Below are positions 1 through 10,610 of a DNA stretch of 64,000 nt, piece after piece (positions within the stretch are counted from its first letter, which is position 1; every line of letters begins with the position of its first letter). The notes beneath the pieces were generated by a model. The model was not told where the DNA came from and did no database searches. It was given only the letters and a program-made list of their open reading frames with translations. A program made the position numbers and the translations under genes. Source of the DNA: Balaenoptera acutorostrata (lineage: Eukaryota; Chordata; Mammalia; Artiodactyla; Balaenopteridae); assembly GCF_949987535.1 (NCBI RefSeq), contig NC_080073.1, forward strand, positions 93,101,344-93,165,343, read 5' to 3'.

Positions 1-594
1 AAATCTGGAACAATTACATCTCTAAGTAGAAAACAAGGCAATTAATTATTTTTAACAGCAGATGATTGTTTCACCTGGGAATTTAATCAAAACAAACCAA
101 AGACATGCAATACTCCTGAATGATGCCCAGCAAGCACCTGGTTCAAGTTTTCATTTTCCAACCTGGCATCTCAATTCTTCCACAGCATTAGTAGACATTG
201 AATAAGCATCAGGCAAACCTGCTGTCCATCTACAAATCCAAGAGAAACACATTTGTCTTGCATGTCAAGAGTGCTTCAGCATGATTCACTGAAACCTGGA
301 GTTGAAAGGGGCTAGTACTATTTTAAATGCAAGTAACTGCTAAAATATTTAGTCCCACCAAAGCTTTGAAGACTCTGTACTCAAATCAGATCAGCCTTGG
401 TGATCTAAGATGCAGACAATGAGCACATTTAAGAGAGGAAATCTTGTTTAAAAACACCAAGGAAATTCCAAACTCTTACAAAAGAATTAGCAGATATTTT
501 AGCATAGATATACTTGGAGGCAAGGAGTTGTTTTTTTAAAGTTTTTCCTGAAAGTTCATAAAGGTAAAGTCGAAACTCCCCCAGGCCTGGTGTG
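1..594. other. Unique non-coding DNA
   Basis: AT-rich single-copy-looking sequence. I see no long open frame with recognisable protein similarity and no repeat I can name. Confidence 0.5.
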
Positions 595-710
595 TTTGAG
601 GAATAAATATATTCTTGAGCATCTACTGTGTGCCAGGCAAGGTACTTGGTACTAAGCATTTTGCATACATTATCTCTTTTAATCTACACAAAAGTCATGA
701 TTACAGAAAA
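595..710 (+). repeat. MIR SINE fragment
   Basis: The stretch reads like the MIR core (gagcatctactgtgtgccag, then a run resembling cattatctcttttaatct). It is diverged and lacks the 5' tRNA-like end. MIRs are old mammalian-wide tRNA-derived SINEs. It has no known function here. Confidence 0.7.
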
Positions 711-789
711 TAATCTACATTTATGTGCATGCATTTTTAAATGGTTAGTAATGGATATATAGGAAAGGCTCATTAAAACATAAATTCGG

Positions 790-1070
790 GGCTTCCCTGG
801 TGGCGCAGTCGTTGAGAATCTGCCTGCCAACGCAGGGGACACGGGTTCGAGCCCTGGTCTGGGAAGATCCCACATGCCACGGAGCAACTAGGCCCGTGAG
901 CCACAACTACTGAGCCTGCGCGTCTGGAGCCTGTGCTCCGCAACAAGAGAGGCCGCGATAGTGAGAGGCCCGCGCACCGCAATGAAGAGTGGCCCCCGCT
1001 TGCCGCAACTAGAGAAAGCCCTCGCACTAAGACCCAACACAGCCAAAAATAAATATAAAAATAAATAAAT
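790..1070 (+). mobile_element. CHR-type tRNA-derived SINE
   Basis: Complete cetacean SINE: tRNA-like head with A-box-like and B-box (GGTTCGAGCC) motifs, GC-rich body and an AAATAAAT tail. It is flanked by a perfect 15-bp duplication (AAAACATAAATTCGG at 775-789 and 1071-1085). The upstream junction reads CATT|AAAA, the canonical L1 endonuclease nick. The short open frames across it are by-products of the GC-rich body. Confidence 0.95.
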
Positions 1071-1085
1071 AAAACATAAATTCGG

Positions 1086-1699
1086 CTATAAATTTCTCTC
1101 ATGATATAGTCCATTTAGAATTAAATTAAGACTCCAATATTTTTACCTCTAAGTTGAGAAGAACCCCTTAAAACTTCTAAGATTTCAGTTTGTGATTTCA
1201 GCAAGCTTTTGTTTCAAACACGGACCGATATGCCCATCCATTTCCTTTGAAATAACTGTTACAAAAAAATTAATTGAATAATAAGTCATCTAATCAAATG
1301 ACCTCAGGAGACCTAATCCCATCTGGTATTATCCAATTGACCCAGCACATTACAGAGGTAACTCTGGCTAATACCCTAAATAATTTTAATTGGCACAAAA
1401 TTCAAAGTAACATATAACCTGCCTACCCTTTTAGATTCATCTTCTGCCCTTTTCATTTTGCATCTAAATTCCAGCCATACTAAGCTATTTTCAGGCACTC
1501 TGAATTTCCCACTCAGAAGTTCCTCTGGTCCTTCATTAGCCCAGGCCATTCTTCCCCACTTTTTCACCGAATGAAGAGCTCCTCATTTCCCAAAATGTCA
1601 CTCATGGTGTATCTTTTCTGGGACCACCTCCCTCTACCTAACTCCTCCCCCATCCAGTTAGATGGCCTCCTCTGGTCTTCCTCCATTAGTACAATGCTC
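1086..1699. other. Unique non-coding DNA
   Basis: No repeat or coding feature that I can support in this stretch. Confidence 0.45.
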
Positions 1700-1990
1700 T
1701 CACCCTATTAGAGCACACATTCCTTTCTTCAGTAAACATTCATTAAGCTCCTATTATCGACCAGGTTCTTTATTAAGTACTGGGAGTATAAAAATAAATA
1801 AAACATCAGACTTCAAGTGGTGTAGGAAAAGACAACACCTATACGAGTCAGAGCAGTGCCACGGGATCCAGGAAGGCAGTTTTGTGAGCCCCACCCTGTA
1901 GGACAGGAAGAGTTGAATGGGTAGAAGTGTGAGAGACCGGGAAAAAGAAATTGCATGAGTAATGGTATAGAGATGGATAACAGATAAGCT
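1700..1990 (+). repeat. L2 LINE fragment
   Basis: Resembles the L2 3' region: a cattcattaagctcctattat-like start, then a 'gtactgggagtataaa' stretch and a long purine-rich run. Diverged and non-coding. Confidence 0.5.
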
Positions 1991-2218
1991 TTGTTAATGG
2001 CAGAAAAAAATAGCTAGACAAGGCATTTGATTATAAAAAAAAAAACTAAAATGACTCACTTATAAAACTTTGTTCAACCTGTTATAAAAGCAAAAGAAAA
2101 TCAGAGAAAGTCAATCCTAACTTTATTCCTAAATGTTGTTAATATCCAGGGCTTTCTTAAATCCAAAGAGGCTTATCAGTGATATGTTAAAACTTTCAAC
2201 TTTTATCTAAAGACAAAA

Positions 2219-2228
2219 AGGTTATTTA
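2219..2228. repeat. Left target-site duplication of the 5'-complete L1
   Basis: AAGGTTATTT, repeated at 8962-8971 on the far side of the L1. The pre-insertion site was the T-rich tail of an older minus-strand L1 whose remains begin at 8972. Confidence 0.75.
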
Positions 2229-2240
2229 TTTATTTATTTT

Positions 2241-5200
2241 TTAGATTCCATATATATGTGTTAGTATACGGTATTTGTCTTGATCTTTCTGACTTACTTC
2301 ACTCTGTATGACAGACTCTAGGTCAATCCACCTAACTACAAATAACTCAATTTCGTTTCTTTTTATGGCTGAGTAATATTCCATTGTATATGTGTGCCAC
2401 ATCTTCTTTATCCATTCATCTCTCGATGGACACTTAGGTTGCTTCCATGTCCTGGCTATTGTAAATAGAGCTGCAATGAACATTTTGGTACATGACTCTT
2501 TTTGAATTATGGTTTTCTCAGGGTATAAGCCCAGTACTGGGATTGCTGGGTCATATGATAGGTCTATTTTTAGTTTTTAATGAACCTCCATACTGTTCTC
2601 CATAGTGGCTGTATCACTTTACATTCCACCAACAGTGCAAGAGGGTTCCCTTTTCTCCACACCCTCTCCAGCAGATTGTTTGTAGACTTTTTGATGATGG
2701 CCTTTCTGAACGATGTGAGATGATATCGCATTGTAGTTTTGATTTGCACTTCTCTAATGATTAATCATGTTGAGCATTCTTTCATGTGTTTGTTGGCAAT
2801 CTGTATATCTTCTTTGGAGAAATGTCTATTTAGGTCTTCTGCCCATTTTTGGATTGGGTTTTTTTTTTGATATTGAGCTGCATGAGCTGCTTGTAAATTT
2901 TGGAGATTAATCCTTTGTCAGTTGCTTCATTTGTAAATATTTTCTCCCATTCTGAGGGTTGTCTTTTGGTCTTGTTTATGGATTCCTTTGCTGTGCAAAA
3001 GCTTTTAAGTTTCATTAGGTCTCATTTGTTGATTTTTGTTTTTATTTCCATTTCTCTAGGAGGTGGGTCAAAAAGGATCTTGCTGTGATTGATGTCATAG
3101 AGTGTTCTGCCTATGTTTTCCTCTAAGAGTTTTATAGTGTCTGGCCATCATTTAGGTCTTTAATCCATTTTGAGTTTATTTATGTGTATGGTGTTAGGGA
3201 GTGTTCTAATTTCATTCTTTTACGTGTAGCTGTCCAGTTTTCCCAGCACCACTTATTGAAGAGGCTGTCTTTTCTCCACTGTATATTCTTGCCTCCTTTA
3301 TTAAAGATAAGGTGACCGTATGTGCGTGGGTTTATATCTGGGCTTTCGATCCTGTTCCATTGATCTATATTTCTGTTTTTGTGCCACTACCAGACTGTCT
3401 TGATTACTGTAGCTTTGTAGTATAGTCTGAAGTCAGGGAGCCTGATTCCTCCAGCTCCGTTTTTCTTTCTCAAGATTGCTTTGGCTATTTGGGGTCTTTT
3501 GTGTCTCCATACAAATTGTGAAATTTTTTGTTCTAGTTCTGTGAAAAATAGCAGTGGTAGTTTCATAGGGATTGCATTGAATCTGTAGATTGCTTTGGGT
3601 AGTATAGTCATTTTCACAATGTTGATTCTTCCAATCCAAGAATATGGTATATCTCTCCATCTGCTTGTATCATCTTTAATTTCTTTCATCAGTGTCTTAT
3701 AATTTTCTGCATACAGGTCTTTGTCTCCTTAGGTTGGTTTAACCCTAGATATTTTATTCTTTTTGTTGCAATGGTAAATGAGAGTGTTTTCTTAATTTCA
3801 CTTTCAGATTTTTCATCATTAGTGTATAGGAATGCAAGAGATTTCTGTGCATTAATTTTGTACCCTGCTACTTTACCAAATTCATTGATTAGCTCTAGTA
3901 GTTTTCTGGTAGCATCTTTAGGATTCTCTATGTATAGTATCATGTCATCTGCAAACAGTGACAGCTTTACTTCTTCTTTTCTGATTTGGATTCCTTTTAT
4001 TTCTTTTTCTTCGTTGATTGCTGTGACTAAAACTTCCAAAATTATGTTGAATAATACTGGTGAGAGTGGGCAACCTTGTCTTGTTCCTGATCTTAGTAGA
4101 AATGGTTTCAGGTTTTCACCACTGAGGATGATGTTGGCTGTGGGTTTGCCATATATGGCCTTTATTATGTTGAGGTACGTTCCCTCTATGCCTACTTTCT
4201 GGAGGGTTTTTATCATAAATGGGTGTTGAATTTTGTCAAAAGCTTTCTCTGCATCTATTGAGATGATCATATGGTTTTTCTCCTTCAATTTGTTAATATG
4301 GTGTATCACGTTGATTGATTTGCCTATATTGAAGAATCCTTGCATTCCTGGGATAAACCCCACTTGATCATGGTGTATGATCCTTTTAATGTGCTCCTGG
4401 ATTCTGTTTGCTAGTATTTTGTTGAGGATTTTTGCATCTATGTTCATCAGTGATATTGGCCTGTAGTTTTCTTTCTTTGTGACATCTTTGTCTGGTTTTG
4501 GTATCAGGGTGATGGTGGCCTCATAGAATGAGTTTGGGAGTGTTTCTCCCTCTGCTATATTTGGGAAGAGTTTGAGAAGGATAGGTGTTAGCTCTTCTCT
4601 AAATGTTTGATAGAATTCGCCTGTGAAGCCATCTGGTCCTGGGCTTTTGTTTGTTGGAAGATTTTTAATCACAGTTTCAATTTCAGTGCTTGTGATTGGT
4701 CTGCTCATATTTTCTATTTCTTCCTGGTTCAGTCTTGGAAGGTTGTGCATTTCTAAGAATTTGTCCATTTCTTCCCAGTTGTCCATTTTATTGGCATATA
4801 GTTGCTTGTAGTAATCTCTCATGATCCTTTGTATTTCTTCAGTGTCAGTTGTTACTTCTCCTTTTTCATTTCTAATTCTATTGATTTGAGTCTTCTCCCT
4901 TTTTTTCTTGATGAGTCTGGTTAATGGTTTATCAATTTTGTTTATCTTCTCAAAGAACCAGATTTTAGTTTTACTGATCTTTGCTATCGTTTCCTTCATT
5001 TCTCTTTCATTTATTTCTGATCTGATCTTTATGATTTCTTTCCTTCTGCTAACTCTGGGGTTTTTTTGTTCTTCTTTCCATAATTGCTTTAGGTGTAAGG
5101 TTATGTTGTTTATTTCAGATGTTTCTTGTTTCTTAAGGTAGGATTGTATTGTTATAAACTTCCCTCTTAGAACTGCTTTTCCTGCATCCCATAGGTTTTG

Positions 5201-6040
5201 GGTCGTTGTGTTTTCATTGTCATTTGTTTCTAGGTATTTTTTTATTTCCTCTTTGATTTCTTCAGTGATCTCTTGGCTATTTAGTAACGTATTGTTTAGC
5301 CTCCATGTGGTTATAATTTTTACAGATTATTTTCCGGTAATTGATATCTAGTCTCATAGCGTGTGGTCGGAAAAGATACTTGATACGATTTCAATTTTCT
5401 TAAATTTACCAAGGCTTGATTTGTGACCTAAGATATGATCTATCCTGGGGAAAGTTCCATGAGCACTTGGGAAGAATGTGTACTCTGCTGTTTTTGGATG
5501 GAATGTCCTATAAATATCAATTAAGTCCATCTTGTTTAATGTATCATTTAAAGCTTGTGTTTCCTTATTTATTTTCATTTTGGATGATCTGTCCATTGGT
5601 GAAAGTGGGGTGTTAAAGTCCCCTACTATGATTGTGTTGCTGTCAATTTCCCCTTTTATGGCTGTTAGTATTTGCCTTATGTATTGAGGTGCTCCTATAT
5701 TGGGTGCATAAATATTTACAATTGTTATATCTTCTTCTTGGATTGATCCCTTGATCATCATGTAGAGTCTTTCTTTGTCTCTTGTAATAGTCTTTATTTT
5801 AAAGTCTATTTTGTCTGATATGAGAATTGCTACTCCAGCTTTCTTTTCATTTCCATTTGCATGGAATATCTTTTTCCATCCCCTCACTTTCAGTCTGTAT
5901 GTGTCCCTAGGTCTGAAGTGGGTCTCTTGTAGACAGCATATATATGGGTCTTGTTTTTGTATCCATTCAGCCAGTCTACGTCTTTTGGTTGCAGCATTTC
6001 ATCCATTTACATTTAAGGTAATTATCAATATGTATATCCC
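2241..6040 (-). pseudogene. L1 ORF2 relic (endonuclease-reverse transcriptase)
   Basis: ORF2 of the L1 encodes an N-terminal APE-like endonuclease, a reverse transcriptase and a Cys-rich C-terminus, used for target-primed reverse transcription. The endonuclease part lies near 5350-6040. It keeps the GDFNTP motif (about 5607-5622) and the later DH motifs, but a TGA sits inside the N-terminal LNVNG region near 6010. That frame ends at 5354. A 436-codon open stretch (3689-4999) holds the RT domain with the catalytic FADD motif at 3944-3955. Further frames cover 3387-3689 and the C-terminus near 2241-2483. The broken frame shows it is inactive, although the catalytic motifs survive. Confidence 0.9.
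2935..3474 (-). other. Near-identity tract shared with the L1 at 28767-29306
   Basis: Aligned without gaps at a constant offset of 25,832, these 540 bases differ from 28767-29306 only at 3049 (c versus g). The 54 bases just before carry about 7 differences and the 100 bases after about 11. The two copies also share about ten differences from the third L1 copy (58690-59050). A boundary this sharp fits gene conversion between L1 copies; an assembly artefact is the alternative. Confidence 0.7.
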
Positions 6041-6103
6041 TGTTATCACTTTCTTAATTGTTTTGGGTTATTGTAGGTCTTTTCCTTCTCTTGTGTTTCT
6101 TGC

Positions 6104-6960
6104 CTAGAGAAGTTCCTTTAGCATTTGTTGTAAAGCTGGTTTGGTGGTGCTGAACTCTCTCAGCTTTTGCTTGTCTGTAAAGTTTTTAATTTTTCTGTCA
6201 AATCTGAATGAGATCCTTCCTGCATAGAATAACCTTGGTTGTAGGTTTTTCTCCTTCATCACTTTAAATATGTCCTGCCACTTCCTTCTGACTTGCAGAG
6301 TTTCTGCTGAAAGATCAGCTGTTAACCTTATGGGGATTCCCTTGTGTGTTATTTGTTGTTTTTCCCTTGCTGCTTTTAATATTTGTTCTGTGTATTTAAT
6401 TTTTGATAGTTTAATATGTGTCTTGGCGTGTTTCTCCTTGGATTTAACCTCTATGGGACTCTGTGCTTCCAGGACTTGATTAGCTATTTCCTTTCCCATA
6501 TTAGGGAAGTTTTCAACTATAATCTCTTCAAATATTTTCTCAGTCCCTTTCTTTTTCTCTTCATCTCCTGGGACGCCTGTAATTCGAATGTTGGTGCATT
6601 TAATGTCTCAGAAGTCTCTGAGACTGTCCTCAATTCTTTTCATTCTTTTTTCTTTATTCTGCTCTGCAGTAGTTATTTCCACTATTTTATCTTCCAGGTC
6701 ACTTATCCATTCTTCTGCCTCAGTTATTCTGCTATTGATCTCTTCTAAAGAATTTTAATTTCATTTGTTGTGTTGTTCATCACTGTTTGTTTGCTCTTTA
6801 GTTCTTCTAGGTCCTTGTTAAACGTTTCTTATATTTTCTCCATTCTATTTCCAAGATTTTGGATAATCTTTACTATCATTATTCTGAATTCTTTTTCAGG
6901 TAAACTGCCTATTTCCTCTTCATTTGTTAGGTCTGGTGGGTTTTTGCCTTGCTCCTTCAT
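6104..6960 (-). pseudogene. L1 ORF1 relic (RNA-binding protein)
   Basis: ORF1 encodes the trimeric RNA chaperone of the L1 ribonucleoprotein. The start region (ATGAAGGAGCAAGGC on the minus strand) is at 6946-6960. The frame runs 43 codons and meets TAA at 6829-6831, where a CAA codon would be expected. A C-terminal frame of 131 codons (6104-6499) still reads like the ORF1 RNA-binding and C-terminal domains and ends in LKELL. The span is not a multiple of three, so there is also a frameshift. It lies upstream of the ORF2 relic with a short intergenic region, as is usual in L1. Confidence 0.85.
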
Positions 6961-8960
6961 CTGCTGTGTGTTTCTCTGTCTTCTCGTTTTGCTTAACTTA
7001 CTGTGTTTGGGGTCTCTTTTTCACAGGCTGCATGTTCGTAGTTCCCATTGTTTTTGGTATCTGTCCCCAGTGGCTAAGGTTGGTTCAGTGGGTTGTGTAG
7101 GCTTCCTGGTGGAGGGGACTTGTGACTGTATTCTGGTGGATGAGGTTGGATCTTGTCTTTCTGGTGGGCAGGTCCACATCTGGTGGTGTGTTTTGGGGTG
7201 TCTGTGGCCTTATTATGATTTTAGGCAGCTTCCCTGCTAATGGATGGGGTTGTGCTTCTGTCTTGCTAGTTGTTTGGCATAGGGTGTCCAGCACTGTAGC
7301 TTGCTGGTCGTTGAGTGGAGCTGGGTCTTGGCATTGAGATGGAGATCTCTGGGAGATTTTCGCCGTTTGATATTATGTGGAGCTGGAAGGTCTCTTGTGG
7401 ACCAGTGTCCTGAACTTGGCTCTCCCACCTCAGAGGCACTGCCCTGATGCCTGGGTGGAGCACCAAGAGCCTGTCATCCACACGCCTCAGAATAAAAGGG
7501 AGAAAAAACAGAAAGAAAGAAAGAAGATAAAATAAAATAAAAGTAAAGTAAAATAAAAGTTATTAAAATAAAAAATAATTATTAAAAAAAGTTTTTTCAA
7601 TAAAAAAAAAGAAAGAGAGAAAGAAGAGAGCCACCAAACCAAAAAACAAATCCACCAATGATAACAAGTGCTAAAAACTATATTTAAAAAAAAAAAAACA
7701 AACGGACAGACAGAATCCTAGGACAAATGGTAAAAGCAAAGCTATACAGACAAAATCACACAGAAGCATATGCATACACACTCACAAAAAGAGAAAGAGG
7801 GAAAAAAACATATTTATCATTGTTCCCAAAGTCCACCTCAATTTGGGATGGTTCCTTGTCTATTCAGGTATTCCACAGATGCAGGTACATCAGGTTGATT
7901 GTGGAGATTTAATCCGCTGCTCCTGAGGCTGCTGGGGGAGATTTCCCTTTCTCTTCTTTGTTTGCACAGCTCCCGGGGTTCAGCTTTGGATTTGGCCCCG
8001 CCTCTGCGTGTAGGTCGCCTGAGGGCACCTGTTCTTTGCTCAGACAGACCGGGGTTAAAGGAGCAGCTGATTCGGGGGCTCTGGCTCACTCAGGCCGGGG
8101 GGAGGGAGGGGTAGGATGCAGGGCGAGCCTGCGGCGGCAGAGGCCGGCGTGACGTTGCAGCAGCCTGAGGCGCCATGTGTTCTCCCAGGGAAGTTGTCCC
8201 TGGATCACGGGACCCTGGCAGTGGCGGGCTGCACAGGCTCCCGGGAGGGGCGGTGTGGAGAGTGACCTGGGCTCGCACACAGGCTTTTTGGAGGCGGCAG
8301 CAGCAGCCTTAGCGTCTCATGCCCGTCTCTGGGGTCCGCGCTGATGGCCGCGGCTCGCGCCCGTCTCTGGAGCTCGTTTAGGCGGCGCTCTGAATCCCCT
8401 CTCCCCGCGCACCAGGAAACAAAGAGGCAAGAAAAAGTCTCTTGCCTCTTCGGCAGCTCCAGACTTTTTCCCGGACTCCCTCCCGGCTAGCACCGAAGCC
8501 CGAGCCTCAGCTCCCAGCCCCGCCCGCCCCGGCGGGGGAGCAGACAAGCCTCTTGGGCTGGTGAGCGCTGCTCGGCGCCGAGCCTCTGTGCGGAAATCTC
8601 TCCGCTTTGCCCTCCGCACCCCTGTGGCTGCACTCTCCTCCGTGGCTCCGAAGCTTCCCCCTCCGCCACCTGCACTCTCCGCCCGCGAAGGGGCTTCTAG
8701 TGTGTGGAAACCTTTCCTCCTTCACAGCTCCCTTCCCCTGGTGCAGGTCCCGTCCCTATTCTTTTGTCTCTGTTTCTTTTTTTTTTTGCCCTACCCAGGT
8801 ACGTGTGGAGTTTCTTGCCTTTTGGGAGGTCTGAGGTCTTCTGCCAGCGTTCAGTAGGTGTTCTGTAGGAGTTGTTCCACATGTAGATGTATTTCTGATG
8901 TATTTGTGGGGAGGAAGGTGATCTCCACGTCCTACTCTTCCGCCATCTTGAAGCTCCTCC
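6961..8960 (-). promoter_or_regulatory. L1 5' UTR with internal promoter
   Basis: About 2 kb between the element's 5' end and ORF1. In known L1s this region carries the internal Pol II promoter. It is GC-rich and CpG-bearing at 7950-8700. An A/T-biased stretch at 7500-7720 is probably a low-complexity expansion within the UTR. Whether the promoter still works cannot be read from sequence. Confidence 0.75.
8942..8950 (-). promoter_or_regulatory. YY1-type site at the L1 5' end
   Basis: CAAGATGGC on the minus strand, about 11 bases inside the 5' end. YY1 binding at this position directs accurate start-site choice in human L1. Its retention shows that the 5' end is complete. Confidence 0.7.
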
Positions 8961-8961
8961 T

Positions 8962-8971
8962 AAGGTTATTT
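8962..8971. repeat. Right target-site duplication of the 5'-complete L1
   Basis: AAGGTTATTT, matching 2219-2228 exactly. Confidence 0.75.
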
Positions 8972-9545
8972 TTTTTTATTGGAGTATAGTTGATTTACAA
9001 TGTTGTGTTAGTTTCTGCTGTACAGCAAAGTGAGTCAGCTATGTGTATACATATATCCCCTCTTTTTTAGATTTCCTTCCCATTTAGGTCACTACAGAGC
9101 ACTGAGTTCCCTGTGCTATACAGTAGGTTGTCATTAGTTATCTGTTTTTTTAAATTAATTAATTTATTTTATTTTTGGCTGCATTAGGTCTTCGTTGCTG
9201 TGCACGGGCTTTCTCCAGTTTCAGTGAGCGGGGGCTACTCTTCGTTGCAGTGCGCAGGCTTCTCTTCTCACTGCAGTGGCTTCTCTTGTTGTGGAGCAGA
9301 GGTTCTAGGCGTGCAGGCTTCACTAGTTGTGGTATGCGGGCTCAGTAGTTGTGGTTCATGGGCTCTAGAGCGCAGGCTCAGTAGTTGTGGCACACGGGCT
9401 TAGCTGCTCTACAGCATGTGGGACCTTCCCAGAACAGCAATCGAACCCATGTCCCCTGCATTGGCAGGTGGATTCTTAACCACTGTTCCACCAGGGAAGT
9501 CTCTAGTTATCTATTTTATACACAGTAGTGTATATATGTCAAAAA
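8972..9545 (-). mobile_element. Older L1 3'-end fragment, split by a SINE
   Basis: Minus-strand L1 3' UTR, starting with a T-run and 'attggagtatagttgattta', interrupted by the SINE at 9149-9503 and resuming to about 9545 ('gtagtgtatatatgtc'). It is older than both neighbours, since the 5'-complete L1 sits in its tail and a SINE sits inside it. Confidence 0.85.
9149..9503 (-). mobile_element. CHR-type SINE (older, longer form)
   Basis: Minus-strand SINE with several internal repeats of a 'gctcagtagttgtggc' block. The flanking duplication TAGTTATCTRTTTT (9135-9148 and 9504-9517, one mismatch) places it inside the older L1 3' UTR. Its divergence suggests a CHR-1-like age class. Confidence 0.9.
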
Positions 9546-10072
9546 AAGGGTATTTTATGACTGCTCTTATAGGCATTAGTGAATAAAGATAAATCGTTCA
9601 GTCATGTGAGATATTAACATAGCAAACTGAGAAACGGGCTAAACAGGAGAGAGTCACTCACCTTTCTATATAAGGATGAGAACAAATCAAGACAAATGGT
9701 AGAAACTTGGGTGCAAGGCTCCTAGACCATTCTGTTGGGATTGGGGTCGTGGGGAGGGGGGGCTTGTCAAGGACCTACCTTGGACAACATAGATGTTGCA
9801 GTACTTACCTACAGCTACCAAAATTAGAAATGAGGAAGCAGAAATCAGATAACATCATCCCCAAAAGAATGTGGTAAACTTGGGTGGCCGCCTGCCCCGT
9901 TCATGCTGATTGTTTCAGTTGAACAGTACAGATTGCTCCAGATGTTCCTTTGCCATCACGTCAGCTTATGTCTCTTATCAGAAAGCATGGTAACAATCAA
10001 TGCCCCAAATAAGCAGAGGCACTGATCCGCATCATGCCCTGAATTATGCTATGTTTATTTTATACTGCATTC
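9546..10072. other. Unique non-coding DNA
   Basis: No repeat or coding feature that I can support. Confidence 0.45.
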
Positions 10073-10087
10073 AAGAAAATCAAATGG

Positions 10088-10177
10088 TCAACTATACTCC
10101 AATAAAAATTTTTTTAAAACTCATTATGTTGTACACCTGAAACCAATATAATGCTCTATGTCAATTATACTACAGTA

Positions 10178-10212
<35 letters not shown>

Positions 10213-10213
10213 A
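10088..10213 (+). mobile_element. Short L1 insertion with two L1 3' ends in tandem
   Basis: A 126-bp insert in a perfect 15-bp duplication AAGAAAATCAAATGG (10073-10087 and 10214-10228). It contains one L1 terminus (tcaactatactccaataaaa) to about 10120, then a second diverged terminus (acacctgaaaccaatataat onward), and ends in an (AAAT)n tail. The single duplication indicates one insertion event. Confidence 0.8.
10175..10213 (+). repeat. (AAAT)n microsatellite
   Basis: About nine AAAT units forming the A-rich tail of the L1 insert, a common birthplace for microsatellites. Confidence 0.85.
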
Positions 10214-10429
10214 AAGAAAATCAAATGGAAGATGAAATGACAAAGGAGTGAACATTATTACCTCTTTTCTGCAAGGACTGAATAAAAGGCATTGAGCAAA
10301 ATACCCTAGGTTTAAAACAAATAAACCTTCAAGCAAATTAATTGTTACAATATAATATAAACTATTTTGTTATAGAGGAAGGATAGTTCTAATCTCTAAA
10401 AACTAATCAAAACCTAGGTTTCTATAGCA

Positions 10430-10610
10430 ATGTGACTTCATCTGAGTGCTTTCACAAACATCCTCTCACTGAATACACACAGCCGCCTCTCAGTTGAAGT
10501 TGTATCATTGCCCTTTTACAGATGAGGAAACTGAGCACTGAAAAATGAACTGACCCTCCTGGGGTCAAAGAGGCAGTTACTGGCACAACAGGGACTAGAA
10601 CCTAATAACC
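10430..10610 (+). repeat. MIR SINE
   Basis: Core-like sequence with 'cccttttacagatgaggaaa' followed by 'ctgagcactgaaa', typical of MIR. Confidence 0.75.

Larger units (their letters stand above)
2229..8961 (-). mobile_element. L1 retrotransposon with complete 5' end, 3' UTR missing
   Basis: A 6.7-kb L1 on the minus strand. Its 5' end (GGAGGAGCTTCAAGATGGCG on the minus strand, near 8960) is the typical artiodactyl/cetacean L1 start with a YY1-type site. A roughly 2-kb 5' UTR, an ORF1 relic and an ORF2 relic follow. A 10-bp duplication flanks it (2219-2228, 8962-8971). The element stops right after 'ggaatct' plus an A-run. In the plus-strand L1 at 56487-60555 this A-run (about 60171-60184) is followed by about 360 nt of 3' UTR, so the 3' UTR is absent here. 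Stops and frameshifts in both ORFs mean it cannot be autonomous. Confidence 0.93.

Noticed and set aside
790..862. tRNA gene call at SINE heads
   Set aside because: The A and B boxes are tRNA-like, but the head is part of a dispersed SINE with TSD and tail, not a free tRNA gene.
773..1114. Recurring 80-130 codon frames containing LLLRSTGSRRAGS-like strings
   Set aside because: The same peptide recurs at every CHR SINE, on either strand. It is translation of the SINE body.
3771..4229. Plus-strand frames of 60-150 codons over 2.9-7.3 kb
   Set aside because: They are antisense shadows of L1 ORF1/ORF2 on the minus strand.
7950..8700. CpG island / gene promoter
   Set aside because: The GC-rich stretch lies wholly inside the L1 5' UTR, so it is explained by the element, not by a host gene.
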